Translations under genes and position numbers: made by a program
The notes under the pieces: model-generated
Told to the model about the DNA's origin: nothing
The model's database searches: none
The model's input: the letters and a program-made list of their open reading frames with translations, nothing else
In this document: in pieces, positions 30,752 through 40,227 of the stretch
How the letters are laid out: every line of letters begins with the position of its first letter
Numbering within the stretch: position 1 is the first letter of the stretch
Source of the DNA: Cupriavidus pauculus
GTDB lineage: Bacteria > Pseudomonadota > Gammaproteobacteria > Burkholderiales > Burkholderiaceae
Length of the DNA: 64,000 nt
Direction: 5' to 3'
NCBI RefSeq assembly: GCF_003854935.1
Contig: NZ_CP033969.1
Span: forward strand, 2,914,001 to 2,978,000

Positions 30752-33435
30752 GGGGTAGAACCAAGTTCCGCCGCGAGATAGTCCGCCGTCACGCTCGCGG
30801 TGGACGTCGCGATGGCGGCGGGCGGGCCGCTTGCCACGATCCGCCCCCCTTGGTCGCCGGCGCCGGGGCCGATGTCGATGACCCAGTCCGCCTGCGCCAC
30901 CACACGCATGTCGTGTTCCACCACGACCACCGTGTTCCCGGCGTCCACCAGTCGCTGCAACTGCATCATCAGCCGATCCACATCGGCGGGATGCAAGCCG
31001 TTGGTGGGCTCGTCGAGCACGTAAAGCGTGTCGCCCCGCTGCGTACGCTGCAGCTCGGTGGCCAGCTTGATCCGCTGCGCCTCGCCGCCCGATAGTTCCG
31101 TGGCCGGCTGCCCCAGGCGCAGATAGCCAAGCCCGATATCGCGCAAAGCCGTCAGGGCGCGCATCGCCGGCGCCTCGTCGGCAAAGAATGCGCAGGCCGC
31201 GTCGACGGTCAGGTCCAGCACCTCGGCGATGTTCCGGCCCTGCCACAGGATCTCCAGCGTCTGCGGCCGGTAGCGCGTGCCGTGGCATGCCGAGCACGGC
31301 GCGTAGACACTCGGCAGGAACAGCAGCTCCACGCTGACGAACCCTTCCCCCTCGCATGTCGGGCAGCGGCCCTGCGCAACGTTGAACGAGAAACGGCCGG
31401 CCGTGAAGCGACGTTCGCGCGCGGCGGGCGTGGCGGCGAACAGCTTGCGGATATGGTCGAAGAGCCCGGTGTACGTCGCCAGGTTGGAACGGGGCGTGCG
31501 GCCGATGGGTTTCTGGTCCACACGCACCAGCCTGCGCACGGATTCCATGCCGCCCGCGATGCGGCCTTCGGTCGGCGCGTCGGTCACCGCGAACAGCGGG
31601 TCGCGGTCGTCCTCGGCATCGGTGTCGTCGGTACGGCCCAGGTGCCGGTTGACGAGTTCGGGCAGCGCCTGGCTGATCAGGCTCGACTTGCCCGACCCCG
31701 AAACGCCGGTCACGGCCGTGAAGGCGCCCAGCGGGACATCCACATCCACCCGATGCAGGTTGTTACGCGAGACGTGGGCCAGCTTGAGCCATCCCGCCGG
31801 CGCCCGGGGCGCGCGCGCCGCCTGCTCCGGCGGGCCGAACAGGTAGGCCGCGGTGCGCGAGTCCGCGATACCGGCAAGGCCGTCCGGCGGGCCGCTGTAC
31901 AGCACGCGTCCGCCATGCTCGCCGGCGGCCGGCCCGACATCGACGATCCAGTCGGCCTGGCGCATGGTCCGCGTATCGTGCTCGACGACGAACAGCGAGT
32001 TGCCGGCGGCCTTCAGCCGGCGCAGCGCCACCAGCAGCGCCTCGCCGTCGGCGGGATGCAGCCCGGCCGAGGGTTCGTCGAGCACATAGACCACGCCGAA
32101 CAGTTGCGACGAAATCTGCGTGGCCAGCCGCAGCCGCTGCAGTTCGCCCGAAGACAGCGTGGGGGTACTGCGATCGAGCGACAGGTAGCCCAGGCCCAGA
32201 TCGATCAGCGTGGACAAGCGCTCGATCAACTCGTCCGCGATGCGTTGCGCCGCCAGCCGCTTCTCTTCGGACAGGTTCGGCGTCCGCCGCACGTCGGGGG
32301 CCGCCTTGTGGGCCGAGCCGCCGGCCGCCACGCGTCGTGCCGTATCCGCGCGGGCGGCCTTGCGGCTTAGCACGGCGCCGCCGGCATCGCCCTGCCCCGG
32401 CACCTCGCCTTGCGCGATGGGGCGCATGAGTTCGGCCACGCGGCCCAGCGGCAGGCGGGTAAATTCGCCGATGTCCAGGCCGGCGAACGTCACCGACAGC
32501 GCCGCCTTCTTGAGCCGCTTGCCGTGGCACGCCGGGCAGTCGCGCCCGATCATGTACTGCGCCACGCGCTTCTTCATCAGCGGGCTCTGCGTGGTGGCAA
32601 AGGTCTGCAGGACGTAGCGCCGGGCACCGGTGAACGTCCCCTGGTAGCTCGGCTCCAGCTTGCGCTTCAGCGCGGCACGCACCTCGCGTGGCGTGAATCC
32701 GGCGTACACCGGGACGGTCGGTTGTTCATCGGTGAAGAGGATCCAGTCGCGGTCCTTTTTCGGCAGGTCGCGCCACGGCGTATCGACGTCGTAGCCGAGC
32801 GTCACCAGGATGTCGCGCAGGTTTTGGCCGTGCCACGCGGGCGGCCACGCGGCCACCGCGCGCTCCCGAATGGTCAGCGAGTCGTCGGGCACCATCGACT
32901 GCTCGGTGACATCGTAGATGCGGCCAAGCCCGTGACATTCCGGGCAGGCGCCCTCGACGGTATTGGGCGAGAAATCCTCGGCGTAGAGCATCGGCTGCCG
33001 TGCGGGATAGGTTCCGGCGCGCGAATACAGCATGCGCACCAGGCTCGACAGCGTGGTAACGCTGCCCACCGTCGATCGCGCGTTGGGCGTGCCGCGCTGC
33101 TGCTGCAGCGCCACGGCGGGGGGCAGGCCCTCGATGCTGTCGACGTCCGGCACGCCCACCTGATCGATCAGCCGCCGCGCGTACGGCGCGACGGATTCGA
33201 AGTAGCGCCGCTGGGCCTCGGCGTAGAGCGTGCCGAAGGCCAGCGAAGACTTGCCCGAGCCGGAAACGCCCGTGAACACCACCAGCGCATTGCGCGGGAT
33301 ATCGACGGCCACGTCCTTGAGGTTGTGCTCGCGCGCGCCGCGTACCCGGACGAAGTTGTCCAGTGCCGGCGGCACGTCTGGCGCCTCCGGAGCGGAACGG
33401 TCCTTCAGCCGGGAGGGTCTCAAATCGTCACGCAT
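30727..33435 (-). CDS. UvrA paralogue (excinuclease ATPase subunit-like)
   Basis: The protein has 902 residues with two ABC ATPase halves. Half 1: Walker [19 protein letters not shown], signature [15 protein letters not shown], Walker [17 protein letters not shown]. Half 2: Walker [18 protein letters not shown], signature [15 protein letters not shown], Walker [17 protein letters not shown]. Two zinc-finger modules are visible, CPECHGLGR with CPACHGKRL, and CPTCEGEG with CSACHGTRY. At 902 residues it is somewhat shorter than housekeeping UvrA (about 940-960), and its sequence fits the secondary UvrA-like class often linked to drug or DNA-adduct tolerance. No uvrB or uvrC is nearby. It overlaps the DUF2188 gene end-to-end. 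Confidence 0.85.
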   Translation of the reverse strand: MRDDLRPSRLKDRSAPEAPDVPPALDNFVRVRGAREHNLKDVAVDIPRNALVVFTGVSGSGKSSLAFGTLYAEAQRRYFESVAPYARRLIDQVGVPDVDSIEGLPPAVALQQQRGTPNARSTVGSVTTLSSLVRMLYSRAGTYPARQPMLYAEDFSPNTVEGACPECHGLGRIYDVTEQSMVPDDSLTIRERAVAAWPPAWHGQNLRDILVTLGYDVDTPWRDLPKKDRDWILFTDEQPTVPVYAGFTPREVRAALKRKLEPSYQGTFTGARRYVLQTFATTQSPLMKKRVAQYMIGRDCPACHGKRLKKAALSVTFAGLDIGEFTRLPLGRVAELMRPIAQGEVPGQGDAGGAVLSRKAARADTARRVAAGGSAHKAAPDVRRTPNLSEEKRLAAQRIADELIERLSTLIDLGLGYLSLDRSTPTLSSGELQRLRLATQISSQLFGVVYVLDEPSAGLHPADGEALLVALRRLKAAGNSLFVVEHDTRTMRQADWIVDVGPAAGEHGGRVLYSGPPDGLAGIADSRTAAYLFGPPEQAARAPRAPAGWLKLAHVSRNNLHRVDVDVPLGAFTAVTGVSGSGKSSLISQALPELVNRHLGRTDDTDAEDDRDPLFAVTDAPTEGRIAGGMESVRRLVRVDQKPIGRTPRSNLATYTGLFDHIRKLFAATPAARERRFTAGRFSFNVAQGRCPTCEGEGFVSVELLFLPSVYAPCSACHGTRYRPQTLEILWQGRNIAEVLDLTVDAACAFFADEAPAMRALTALRDIGLGYLRLGQPATELSGGEAQRIKLATELQRTQRGDTLYVLDEPTNGLHPADVDRLMMQLQRLVDAGNTVVVVEHDMRVVAQADWVIDIGPGAGDQGGRIVASGPPAAIATSTASVTADYLAAELGSTPQLKSLRS

Positions 33436-33947
33436 GTGCGCCTCTGCTTGGTTAGGTTGCCGGCGGCAGGCTTGCGCACGGTTCTTGGCACCAAGCCGCA
33501 GGAAGCGTGCCAGAGGCGACTTTCACCTGTCCGTTATCGCCAACGCGGCCCCAAAATAATAAAAATCACGCTTCTGCCAGAAAAGAAGTGCACGGATTCT
33601 CATTTCTGCAACCAAATCCGCCTTGTTCTGCGTGTGTACGGCGAACAAGGGACTTGATCCATTTGGATGAGGACGCGGGACTACAAAACCACGGTTAATG
33701 AACCTTGGCGCGCGCCGTGCAAATCCACTTCATCTATCTGACCGAGGCAAAATCTGCATGTGCAGGTTAGAGGGTGGCCCGGTCTGTGCGCGAAGTAACA
33801 GATAGGTTGCGTTTCACAGCGCGTGGCCGACTCGTCCTACCGCCTCCGAAATTCATCAGATGGTTATTGTCGGCGCACTTTGCGCCCTCCGCTGTGGCGT
33901 TGGCGACCGATTAGCGTATCGCCCGGCACGCACTGGCGGGTGACAGC

Positions 33948-33967
33948 AGGTTGCACGCCTGCAACCT
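33948..33967. promoter_or_regulatory. Perfect inverted repeat, possible activator site
   Basis: AGGTTGCA-N4-TGCAACCT, 8-base perfect arms. It lies about 100 bases upstream of the candidate sigma-54 promoter, a normal distance for an enhancer-binding protein. A half-site AGGTTGC occurs at 33804-33810. Confidence 0.5.
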
Positions 33968-34042
33968 TTGTCCGGAAACGCGAACGATGCGGTGCTTGCC
34001 GCCAGTGCGCGCCCGCCCAAGTGTTCAGGGATTGCGCCCTGC

Positions 34043-34058
34043 TGGCACATACATCGCT
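34043..34058 (+). promoter_or_regulatory. Candidate sigma-54 promoter of the exopolysaccharide operon
   Basis: TGGCAC-N5-TCGCT, with GG (34044-34045) and GC (34056-34057) exactly ten bases apart; only one base departs from TGGCAC-N5-TTGCT. Predicted start about 65 bases before the wecB ATG. Confidence 0.55.
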
Positions 34059-34134
34059 CTCTCCATCCGTCCGCATCGGTGAACCGTCAACGCCGCTGCG
34101 GGCCGATGAATCGATACGAGGGGAGAGAGCCGAC

Positions 34135-35307
34135 ATGCGCAGAAAAGTCCTCGCCGTATTTGGGACCCGGCCTGAAGCCATCAAAATGGCGCCGCTGGTC
34201 CACCGCATCAAGGCTGCCAGTGATTTCGAGCTGCGAATCTGCGTGACGGGCCAGCACCGGCATATGTTGGACCAGGTGCTGCGGCTGTTTGACATCGTCC
34301 CCGATTTCGACCTGAACGTGATTACCCAGGGCCAGACACTGGCCGGCATTACCACGCGGGTCCTGAACGGGGTACACGAAGTGCTCGACAGATTCCAGCC
34401 CGAAGTCGTGCTGGTGCATGGCGATACCACGACAACCCTGGCCGCCACGTTCGCGTCGTTCTATCGAAACGTTGCGGTGGGCCATGTCGAAGCCGGCTTG
34501 CGCACGGGCGATCTGCGCGCGCCCTGGCCCGAGGAAATGAACCGCCGCGTCACGGACGTGATGGCGTCCTGGCACTTCGCGCCCACGCAGCAGGCCATGG
34601 ACACGCTGGTACGCGAAGGCGTGGATCCCGCCCGCATCCGCCTGACGGGCAACACGGGGATCGATGCGCTGCTGAACGTCAAGCAACGCCTGGAGGCCGA
34701 TGCCGAGATGCAGCGCAGCATGGCCGACCTGTATCCGTTTCTCGATCCCGACCGCAGCCTGATTCTGGTGACCGGTCATCGACGGGAAAACTTCGGCGCG
34801 CCTTTCGAGCGGCTCTTCACCGCGCTGCGCACACTGGTGGATCGCAATCCCGACATTCAGATCGTCTATCCCGTTCACCTGAATCCGCGCGTGCGCGAGC
34901 CGGTGCACGCCATCTTGTCCGGGCACCCCGATATCCATCTGATCGAGCCGCAGGAATACGTGCCATTTGTCTATCTGATGTCCCGCGCACGGCTGATCGT
35001 CACCGATTCCGGCGGGATTCAGGAGGAAGCCCCGGCATTGGGCAAGCCGGTGCTGGTCACCCGGGATACCACCGAGCGGCCGGAGGCCGTCGCGGCCGGC
35101 ACGGCGCGGCTGGTGGGCACTGATCCGGCTCGCCTGATCGCGGCAGCGGAACTGCTGCTGCACGATCCCGAGGAATACGCCTGCATGTCTCGCGCCCATA
35201 ACCCGTTCGGCGACGGGCGCGCGAGCGAACGCATCGTCCACGCGCTGCAAGGCAAGCGCGAGTTCAAGGCGGCAGGGATGGGGCAGCTGGCCGCTGTCGC
35301 GAGTTAG
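34135..35307 (+). CDS. wecB: UDP-N-acetylglucosamine 2-epimerase (non-hydrolysing)
   Basis: The protein has 390 residues and makes UDP-N-acetylmannosamine from UDP-GlcNAc. GGGAGAG before ATG 34135 decides the start; the frame runs upstream as a shadow. Family landmarks: [17 protein letters not shown] at the N-terminus, [51 protein letters not shown], and the nucleotide-binding C-terminal [18 protein letters not shown]. It heads a nine-gene operon with a processive glycosyltransferase and envelope proteins, which suggests that the polymer contains ManNAc or a derivative. No other ManNAc-modifying gene (for example wecC) is adjacent. Confidence 0.95.
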   Translation: MRRKVLAVFGTRPEAIKMAPLVHRIKAASDFELRICVTGQHRHMLDQVLRLFDIVPDFDLNVITQGQTLAGITTRVLNGVHEVLDRFQPEVVLVHGDTTTTLAATFASFYRNVAVGHVEAGLRTGDLRAPWPEEMNRRVTDVMASWHFAPTQQAMDTLVREGVDPARIRLTGNTGIDALLNVKQRLEADAEMQRSMADLYPFLDPDRSLILVTGHRRENFGAPFERLFTALRTLVDRNPDIQIVYPVHLNPRVREPVHAILSGHPDIHLIEPQEYVPFVYLMSRARLIVTDSGGIQEEAPALGKPVLVTRDTTERPEAVAAGTARLVGTDPARLIAAAELLLHDPEEYACMSRAHNPFGDGRASERIVHALQGKREFKAAGMGQLAAVAS

Positions 35308-35379
35308 TAGCCGGTGGATCTGCCCGCGACGGGTATGCCCGACGCGCGCGCAGCACGCCGTCTTCGCAGGAGTACGGAT

Positions 35380-35748
35380 ATGAAACGCAGTGAAGGGAAA
35401 TCCCGTTGGATGCGGCCGGCAGTCGGCGTTGCCACGCTGCTCGCTATCGGCCTGTCTGCCGTCCCGGCTTCGGCCGCGACCTTGTCGTCAGAGGCGACCG
35501 CGGTGTCGGCGAACGCGCCGCTATATCTTCCGGCGAGCCCCAAGGACCCTGGCGGCCTCCTCGGTTATGACCACGACTATCAGATCGACCTGAACTACGA
35601 GGCGCACGACCACGGCCAGAACAAGAAGGACATGGACAAGCTGAAGACCAAGAAGCCGAAGAAGGCGGTGACCGGACCGAAGGTCAAGGCAGGCACCTAC
35701 ACCCTGGCCCCAGCGCCCGAGGCCGAAGTGGAGCCTGAAATCAAATGA
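35380..35748 (+). CDS. Small secreted Lys-rich protein of the exopolysaccharide operon
   Basis: The protein has 122 residues and no recognised family. ATG 35380 follows GCAGGAG. A signal peptide is evident (RPAVGVATLLAIGLSAVPASA, cleavage near SAA). The mature part has GLLGYDHDYQIDLNYEAHDH, then a strongly basic section KKDMDKLKTKKPKKAVTGPKV, then an acidic tail PAPEAEVEPEIK. The lack of regular hydrophobic pattern suggests disorder; the basic segment could bind an anionic polymer or partner. Its stop overlaps a possible ATG of the next gene (ATGA). Confidence 0.65.
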   Translation: MKRSEGKSRWMRPAVGVATLLAIGLSAVPASAATLSSEATAVSANAPLYLPASPKDPGGLLGYDHDYQIDLNYEAHDHGQNKKDMDKLKTKKPKKAVTGPKVKAGTYTLAPAPEAEVEPEIK

Positions 35749-35819
35749 ACCGGCGTCTGCGGCAGGACACGCCATGTGCGCCTGCTGTCCGTCCCGCAAT
35801 CTTCCGCTGGGAGAAGGCC

Positions 35820-37646
35820 ATGCCCTGCAAACCACAACTCATCTTTCGGCAATGCCGCGACTGGATCGTCCGGTTGCTGGCGACGCTCGCGCTTGCGCTG
35901 CCGACGATCGTTTTTGCCGCGACCAATCAGATTGGATTGCTGTTGCCCGATGGCTTTCCGTTGCCGGACCCGCGGGTGTCCGCCTGGCTCGACGCCGCCC
36001 AGGAAGAGGGCCTGAAAGTCACCGTCATCAACGACGCACAGGTCCAGCAGGGCATCACGACCGCCCAGTTCTCCGGCGTGATCCTGCCTGACCAGGTACA
36101 CGTGAATGCCAGCGACGCGCTGATTGCCGCGCTGGAAACCTACGCCAGCCAGGGCGGCAACCTGATGCTGGTCTACGATTTCGGCGCGCTGACGACCACC
36201 GGGTTCTATGCGTCGCCACGCAGTCGGCTCAGCAACCTGGCCGGCGTCGACTACGTGCTTTATGACCAGTTGCTCGGCAACATGATCGGACTGGGACCGA
36301 TCGTGGGCCTGAGCAGTACGTTACGTACCATCCAGGTCCCGCCGGGAAAGTCGATGGTCTGGACGGCGTCCAATTCGGACCCTGTCGAGGGGATTTCCGG
36401 ATACGTCTACGGCTTTCTCACGTATCCCAGCTTCGTGACGCAAGGCGCCTACACCGGCACGGCGCTGATGACATCGCCCAACTTCGGGCTCGTAGTCGGG
36501 CTGCGCAGCTTTGGCTCGGGTCGGGTGCTGTTCGTGAACACGCCGCTGTCCTATCTGAAGGGCCAGACCGACGGCATGCTGATGCACGGCCTGCTGCGGT
36601 ACTTCGGCGCCAACCTGATGAAAATGCCGCGGCTGTCGGCGCAACCCAAGGCGCTCGGCGGGCTGGTACTGAACATGCACTTCTGCGCGGGCGACCAGAT
36701 CGCGCCGGCCTACACGATGAAGAACTGGGGCGTGTTCAACAAGGGCCCGTTCTCGATCTCGATCACGGCCGGGCCGGACAAGATCGCCGTCGGCGACGCC
36801 AAGGGCATCAACCTGTCGCAGAACGCGAGTGCCCAGCAGCTTGTGCAGTACCTGGTGCTGAAAGGACACAAGGTAGGCAGCCATGGCGGATGGATGCATG
36901 ATTTCTGGGGCGCCAACGCCAGCGAGACCAATCAGTCGACGTTCGAGCAGTACCTGGTCATGAACCGGCAGAGCGTGGATGGCGTGACCGGCCAGGCGTC
37001 GAAGGGGTATGCCGCGCCAGAAGGCAATACGCCCAAATGGTCGGTCAACTGGCTCGAAGCCCAGGGCGCGAGCGCCTACTACTTCCTGGGACACACCGGC
37101 TTGGGGCCCACGCGCAGTTACCGCGATGGCACGCTCACGAACGAAGCCATCCGCGCCTTTCCGGTCATGCCGTTCGGCCAGAACGCCACCTTCGAAGAGT
37201 TCAGCGAGTTCAACGTCCCGGCCGCCGACATCACCGCCTGGTATCGCAAGCTGATCGACTTCGTGGCCCAGAACCGCACGGGGCGGCTGATCTACCTGCA
37301 TCCGCTTGGCGCGGTGGGCTACCAGTCGGTGCTCAACTCGATGTTCAACCGCGCCGCGACGCAAGCATCGAACGGCCGCTTCCGCTGGTACACGATGGAA
37401 GCGCTGGGCGATTTCAGCCAACGGCGTCAGCAAACGAGCTGGCAGGCCACGGACCTGGGCAATGCCTGGACGATCCAGGCAAGCCACCCTACCGACCTGA
37501 GCGACATGGCCTGGGTGCTTCCGCGCAACGCATACACCCAGCCCGTCATCACCCAGGGATTTGGCATTGTCACGTGGGACGGCAACAACTGGATCGTGAC
37601 GGCCGTCAGCGGCACATCGCTGACGTTTATCAGCGGCAAGCTGTAG
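35820..37646 (+). CDS. Secreted polysaccharide-deacetylase-like protein
   Basis: The protein has 608 residues from 35820, where GGGAGAAGG precedes the ATG; an in-frame ATG at 35745 overlapping the previous stop would add 25 residues. A signal peptide ends near residue 34 (TIVFAA). Residues about 37-265 form an alpha/beta domain (NQIGLLLPDGFPLPDPR, GGNLMLVYDFGALTT, FGSGRVLFVNTPLSY) like the glutamine-amidotransferase-type domains fused to some deacetylases. Residues about 280-540 look like a divergent NodB domain: CAGD (D292), SHGGWMH (H355, H360), YAAPEGN (397-403), then IYLHPLGAVGYQ. Motif 2 has one residue more between its His residues than usual. A role in N-deacetylating the polymer is inferred from position and motifs. 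Confidence 0.6.
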   Translation: MPCKPQLIFRQCRDWIVRLLATLALALPTIVFAATNQIGLLLPDGFPLPDPRVSAWLDAAQEEGLKVTVINDAQVQQGITTAQFSGVILPDQVHVNASDALIAALETYASQGGNLMLVYDFGALTTTGFYASPRSRLSNLAGVDYVLYDQLLGNMIGLGPIVGLSSTLRTIQVPPGKSMVWTASNSDPVEGISGYVYGFLTYPSFVTQGAYTGTALMTSPNFGLVVGLRSFGSGRVLFVNTPLSYLKGQTDGMLMHGLLRYFGANLMKMPRLSAQPKALGGLVLNMHFCAGDQIAPAYTMKNWGVFNKGPFSISITAGPDKIAVGDAKGINLSQNASAQQLVQYLVLKGHKVGSHGGWMHDFWGANASETNQSTFEQYLVMNRQSVDGVTGQASKGYAAPEGNTPKWSVNWLEAQGASAYYFLGHTGLGPTRSYRDGTLTNEAIRAFPVMPFGQNATFEEFSEFNVPAADITAWYRKLIDFVAQNRTGRLIYLHPLGAVGYQSVLNSMFNRAATQASNGRFRWYTMEALGDFSQRRQQTSWQATDLGNAWTIQASHPTDLSDMAWVLPRNAYTQPVITQGFGIVTWDGNNWIVTAVSGTSLTFISGKL

Positions 37647-37708
37647 TGCGCATGCCGGGTCCTCGCATCCGATGCGCGATGCGAGGACTCATCCAACCGG
37701 ACACCCTG

Positions 37709-39121
37709 ATGCGATTCAACAAGCCTGCAAGACTTCTCGCCGCCCGCTGGCCGCTGGCCTTGCTCGGCGTGGTCGTGGCGCTGCTGGCGCTGCCTGTGCA
37801 GGCGCTGGAACGCGTCGAGGGTGATAACGGACGCGCACTGGAGGTGGTCGAAGGGACGCCCGTCGCCGCCATCTTCCTGACCACCCTGCTGCTGCTGATC
37901 GTCGCGCTGGTGCTGCTGTATGCCGTACGGCACTACCTGTTCACGCTGAACCGCCTGTTCGGCCGGCAGCGCCACCCGTATCTGGATATCGATGTGGCCA
38001 CCTGGCCCACGCTGACCGTGCTGATCGCCGCGCACAACGAAGAGGCCGTTATCGCCGGCTCGCTGGAGTGCCTGTTGCATGCGGACTATCCCGCCGACCG
38101 CATCACCCTCATGCCGGTGAACGATCGCTCCACCGATCGGACGCAAGAGATCATCGATGACTATGTGGCGCGGTATCCAGGCCGCATCACGCCATTTCAC
38201 CGGGTCGGCGGCAAGCCGGGCAAGGCCGCCGCACTGAAGGATGCCAGCGCGCTGGTCACCGGCGAGATCGTCGTGGTGTTCGATGCCGACTACCTGCCCC
38301 CTGTCGGGCTGCTCAAGCAACTCGTGGCGCCGTTCTTCGATCCCGAGGTCGGCGCGACCATGGGCCGCGTCGTGCCGATGAATCTCGGCCGCAACCTGCT
38401 GACGCGCCTGCTGGACCTGGAGCGCTCGGGCGGCTATCAGGTCGACCAGCAAGCCCGGATGAACCTGAACCTCGTGCCGCAGTACGGCGGCACCGTCGGC
38501 GGCATTCGCATGCGCGCGCTGGGCAGCGCCGGCGGCTGGCATGACGACGTGCTGGCCGAAGACACGGACCTGACCTACCGGCTGCTGCTGGCGGAGTGGA
38601 AGACGGTCTACCAGAACTGGTCCGAGTGCTATGAAGAGGTGCCGGAAACCTGGCCGGTACGGGTGAGGCAGATCATGCGCTGGACCAAGGGCCATAACCA
38701 GGCGCTCTATCGCCATGGATGGCGCATGGCTTCGTGCCGGCACCACGGCATCATCGAAAGGATCGACGGCGTCGCGCTGCTGGGCATCTACATGATGGCG
38801 CCGCTGATGCTGCTCGGCTGGCTGCTCGCCATCCTGCTCTTCTACTCCGGCGGCCTGGCATTGCTGGGCACGGCCGTCATGCTGTTCGCGCTGATGTCGT
38901 ACGGCTCCCTGGGGAATTTCGCGGCCTTCTTCGAGATCGCGGCGGCCGTTCACCTGGATGGCAGCCGTGAGCGCATCCGGTTGCTGCCGCTGAACTACTT
39001 CGGGTTCCTGGTCAGCATGCTGAGCGTCTCGCGCGCGATCCTCGACCAGATCGTGGTCGATCACTTCCTCGGCCGCGAACTGCGCTGGGACAAGACCGCC
39101 CGCTATCGGCAGGGAGGCTGA
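37709..39121 (+). CDS. Processive family 2 glycosyltransferase (polysaccharide synthase)
   Basis: The protein has 470 residues from ATG 37709; in-frame ATGs at 37652 and 37679 are alternatives. Two N-terminal hydrophobic segments (about 10-33, 48-72) precede the GT2 domain: LTVLIAAHNEEAVIAGSL, NDRSTDRTQEI, VVVFDADYLPP (D192, D194), AEDTDLTYRL (E284, D285) and QIMRW (321-325), the D,D,D,QxxRW set of processive synthases such as PgaC, BcsA and NfrB. C-terminal membrane segments follow (about 350-372, 378-402, 425-445). No PilZ or MshEN c-di-GMP-binding domain is visible. With WecB in the operon, UDP-ManNAc or UDP-GlcNAc is the likely donor; that is inference. Confidence 0.88.
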   Translation: MRFNKPARLLAARWPLALLGVVVALLALPVQALERVEGDNGRALEVVEGTPVAAIFLTTLLLLIVALVLLYAVRHYLFTLNRLFGRQRHPYLDIDVATWPTLTVLIAAHNEEAVIAGSLECLLHADYPADRITLMPVNDRSTDRTQEIIDDYVARYPGRITPFHRVGGKPGKAAALKDASALVTGEIVVVFDADYLPPVGLLKQLVAPFFDPEVGATMGRVVPMNLGRNLLTRLLDLERSGGYQVDQQARMNLNLVPQYGGTVGGIRMRALGSAGGWHDDVLAEDTDLTYRLLLAEWKTVYQNWSECYEEVPETWPVRVRQIMRWTKGHNQALYRHGWRMASCRHHGIIERIDGVALLGIYMMAPLMLLGWLLAILLFYSGGLALLGTAVMLFALMSYGSLGNFAAFFEIAAAVHLDGSRERIRLLPLNYFGFLVSMLSVSRAILDQIVVDHFLGRELRWDKTARYRQGG

Positions 39122-39123
39122 CC

Positions 39124-40227
39124 ATGTGGCCCCTGCTGCTCGCAGGGCTCACCCTGCTGGTATTCACGCTGCCGCTGATGCCCGCGATCATCGAATGGCA
39201 ACGCCGCAGCGACATCCGCCCGCTGGCCATCGACCCCGACCACACACTCGACGTGGCCGCGGTTGCCGCCGAGTTCCGCGCCATGGTCACGCGCCTGAAG
39301 GACTTTCCGGCGCAGGCCGACATCGACGGCGCAACCACCTCGCTCGGTCCCATCTCGCACGTTAACGGCAGGTTCGCGCTCGACACCACGGACACCGGCG
39401 CCGGCCAGTGCCACCAGACGCTGGTGGCCAGCGACGTGCTCGCGCTGCCGGACAGTTATACGTTCACGAAGGCGATCTACGCCCACGATGGGCTTCTCAC
39501 AGGCCAGGACAACGTCCTCGAATCACTGATGTCCGATGGCGTGATCGTGCTGGGCCATGGCAGCGCCTTGCGCCGCTGGGCCCACGCGCGCTGCCTGAAG
39601 ATCGAACCAGAATGCAGCTTGCAAGGGCCTGTCTGCGCCCAGCACGCCATCCTTGTGAATGGCGATTGCTCGTTCACCTCGCTGCGAGCCCCCGTGATCC
39701 GTTTTGGCGGGCCCGCGCTTGCCACGGCCGACGACGGCGACGGTCCCGTTGATCCGGCGCCCCAGACGCATACGGATGCGGTCCAACCGCTCACCCCTGG
39801 CGACGCCCGTGACGGCCGCTGGTTCGTGACGCGCGACCTCACGCTGCCCCCCGGCGGCTCCTACGAGGGCGACCTGATCGTGCACGGCAGCCTGTGGATC
39901 GGCACGGGCACGCAGATCGTCGGAAGCGTCAAGGCCAGCGGCCGCATCACCGTGGCGCCACACGTACGCATCGACGGCGCATTGATTGCAGGCGGGGGCA
40001 TCGCGATCGGCGGATGTTCGCGCATTACCGGGCCGGTCGCGGGCGAGCGCGAGATCGAGGTCGGCCCAGATTGCGTGTTCGGCAGCCCGGCACGGCCCAC
40101 GACCGTCGTGGCATCGGTCCTGCGGGTGTATCCGGGCACGGTGGCCCACGGCTCGGTCTGTGCGCTTGAAGACGGTAGAGCCATCGCGCCCTGTGTACAA
40201 CCGCTGATAAACGAGCCCACACCATGA
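39124..40227 (+). CDS. Membrane-anchored bactofilin-like beta-helix protein
   Basis: The protein has 367 residues, starting two bases after the synthase stop. One N-terminal membrane helix (about residues 2-21, LLLAGLTLLVFTLPLMPAII) is followed by a soluble region with six Cys (for example GQCHQ, ARCLKIEPECS, GPVCAQHAIL, GDCSFTS). From about residue 235 short strands repeat every 6-7 residues: GSYEGDLIVHGSLWIGTGTQ, VGSVKASGRITVAPH, RIDGALIAGGGIAIG, as in polymer-forming bactofilins or right-handed beta-helices. In this operon it could be a scaffold beside the synthase or a periplasmic polymer-binding helix. Topology (Cys-rich, single N-terminal helix) favours the periplasm. Its stop overlaps the next start by four bases. 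Confidence 0.6.
   Translation: MWPLLLAGLTLLVFTLPLMPAIIEWQRRSDIRPLAIDPDHTLDVAAVAAEFRAMVTRLKDFPAQADIDGATTSLGPISHVNGRFALDTTDTGAGQCHQTLVASDVLALPDSYTFTKAIYAHDGLLTGQDNVLESLMSDGVIVLGHGSALRRWAHARCLKIEPECSLQGPVCAQHAILVNGDCSFTSLRAPVIRFGGPALATADDGDGPVDPAPQTHTDAVQPLTPGDARDGRWFVTRDLTLPPGGSYEGDLIVHGSLWIGTGTQIVGSVKASGRITVAPHVRIDGALIAGGGIAIGGCSRITGPVAGEREIEVGPDCVFGSPARPTTVVASVLRVYPGTVAHGSVCALEDGRAIAPCVQPLINEPTP

Larger units (their letters stand above)
33436..34134. other. 699-base intergenic region before the exopolysaccharide operon
   Basis: No convincing gene is seen here. It holds the divergent control regions of the UvrA paralogue and wecB. Structures noted are an 8-base inverted repeat CCTTGTTC/GAACAAGG (33621-33628, 33643-33650), a small palindrome CTGCA-TG-TGCAG (33754-33765), and the inverted repeat and sigma-54 candidate listed separately. 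The section 33540-33830 is visibly more AT-rich than its surroundings, as expected of a regulatory region. Confidence 0.7.

Noticed and set aside
33823-34134. In-frame upstream extension of wecB
   Set aside because: No similarity to the epimerase family, and it would run through the candidate promoter; the ATG at 34135 has a good ribosome-binding site.
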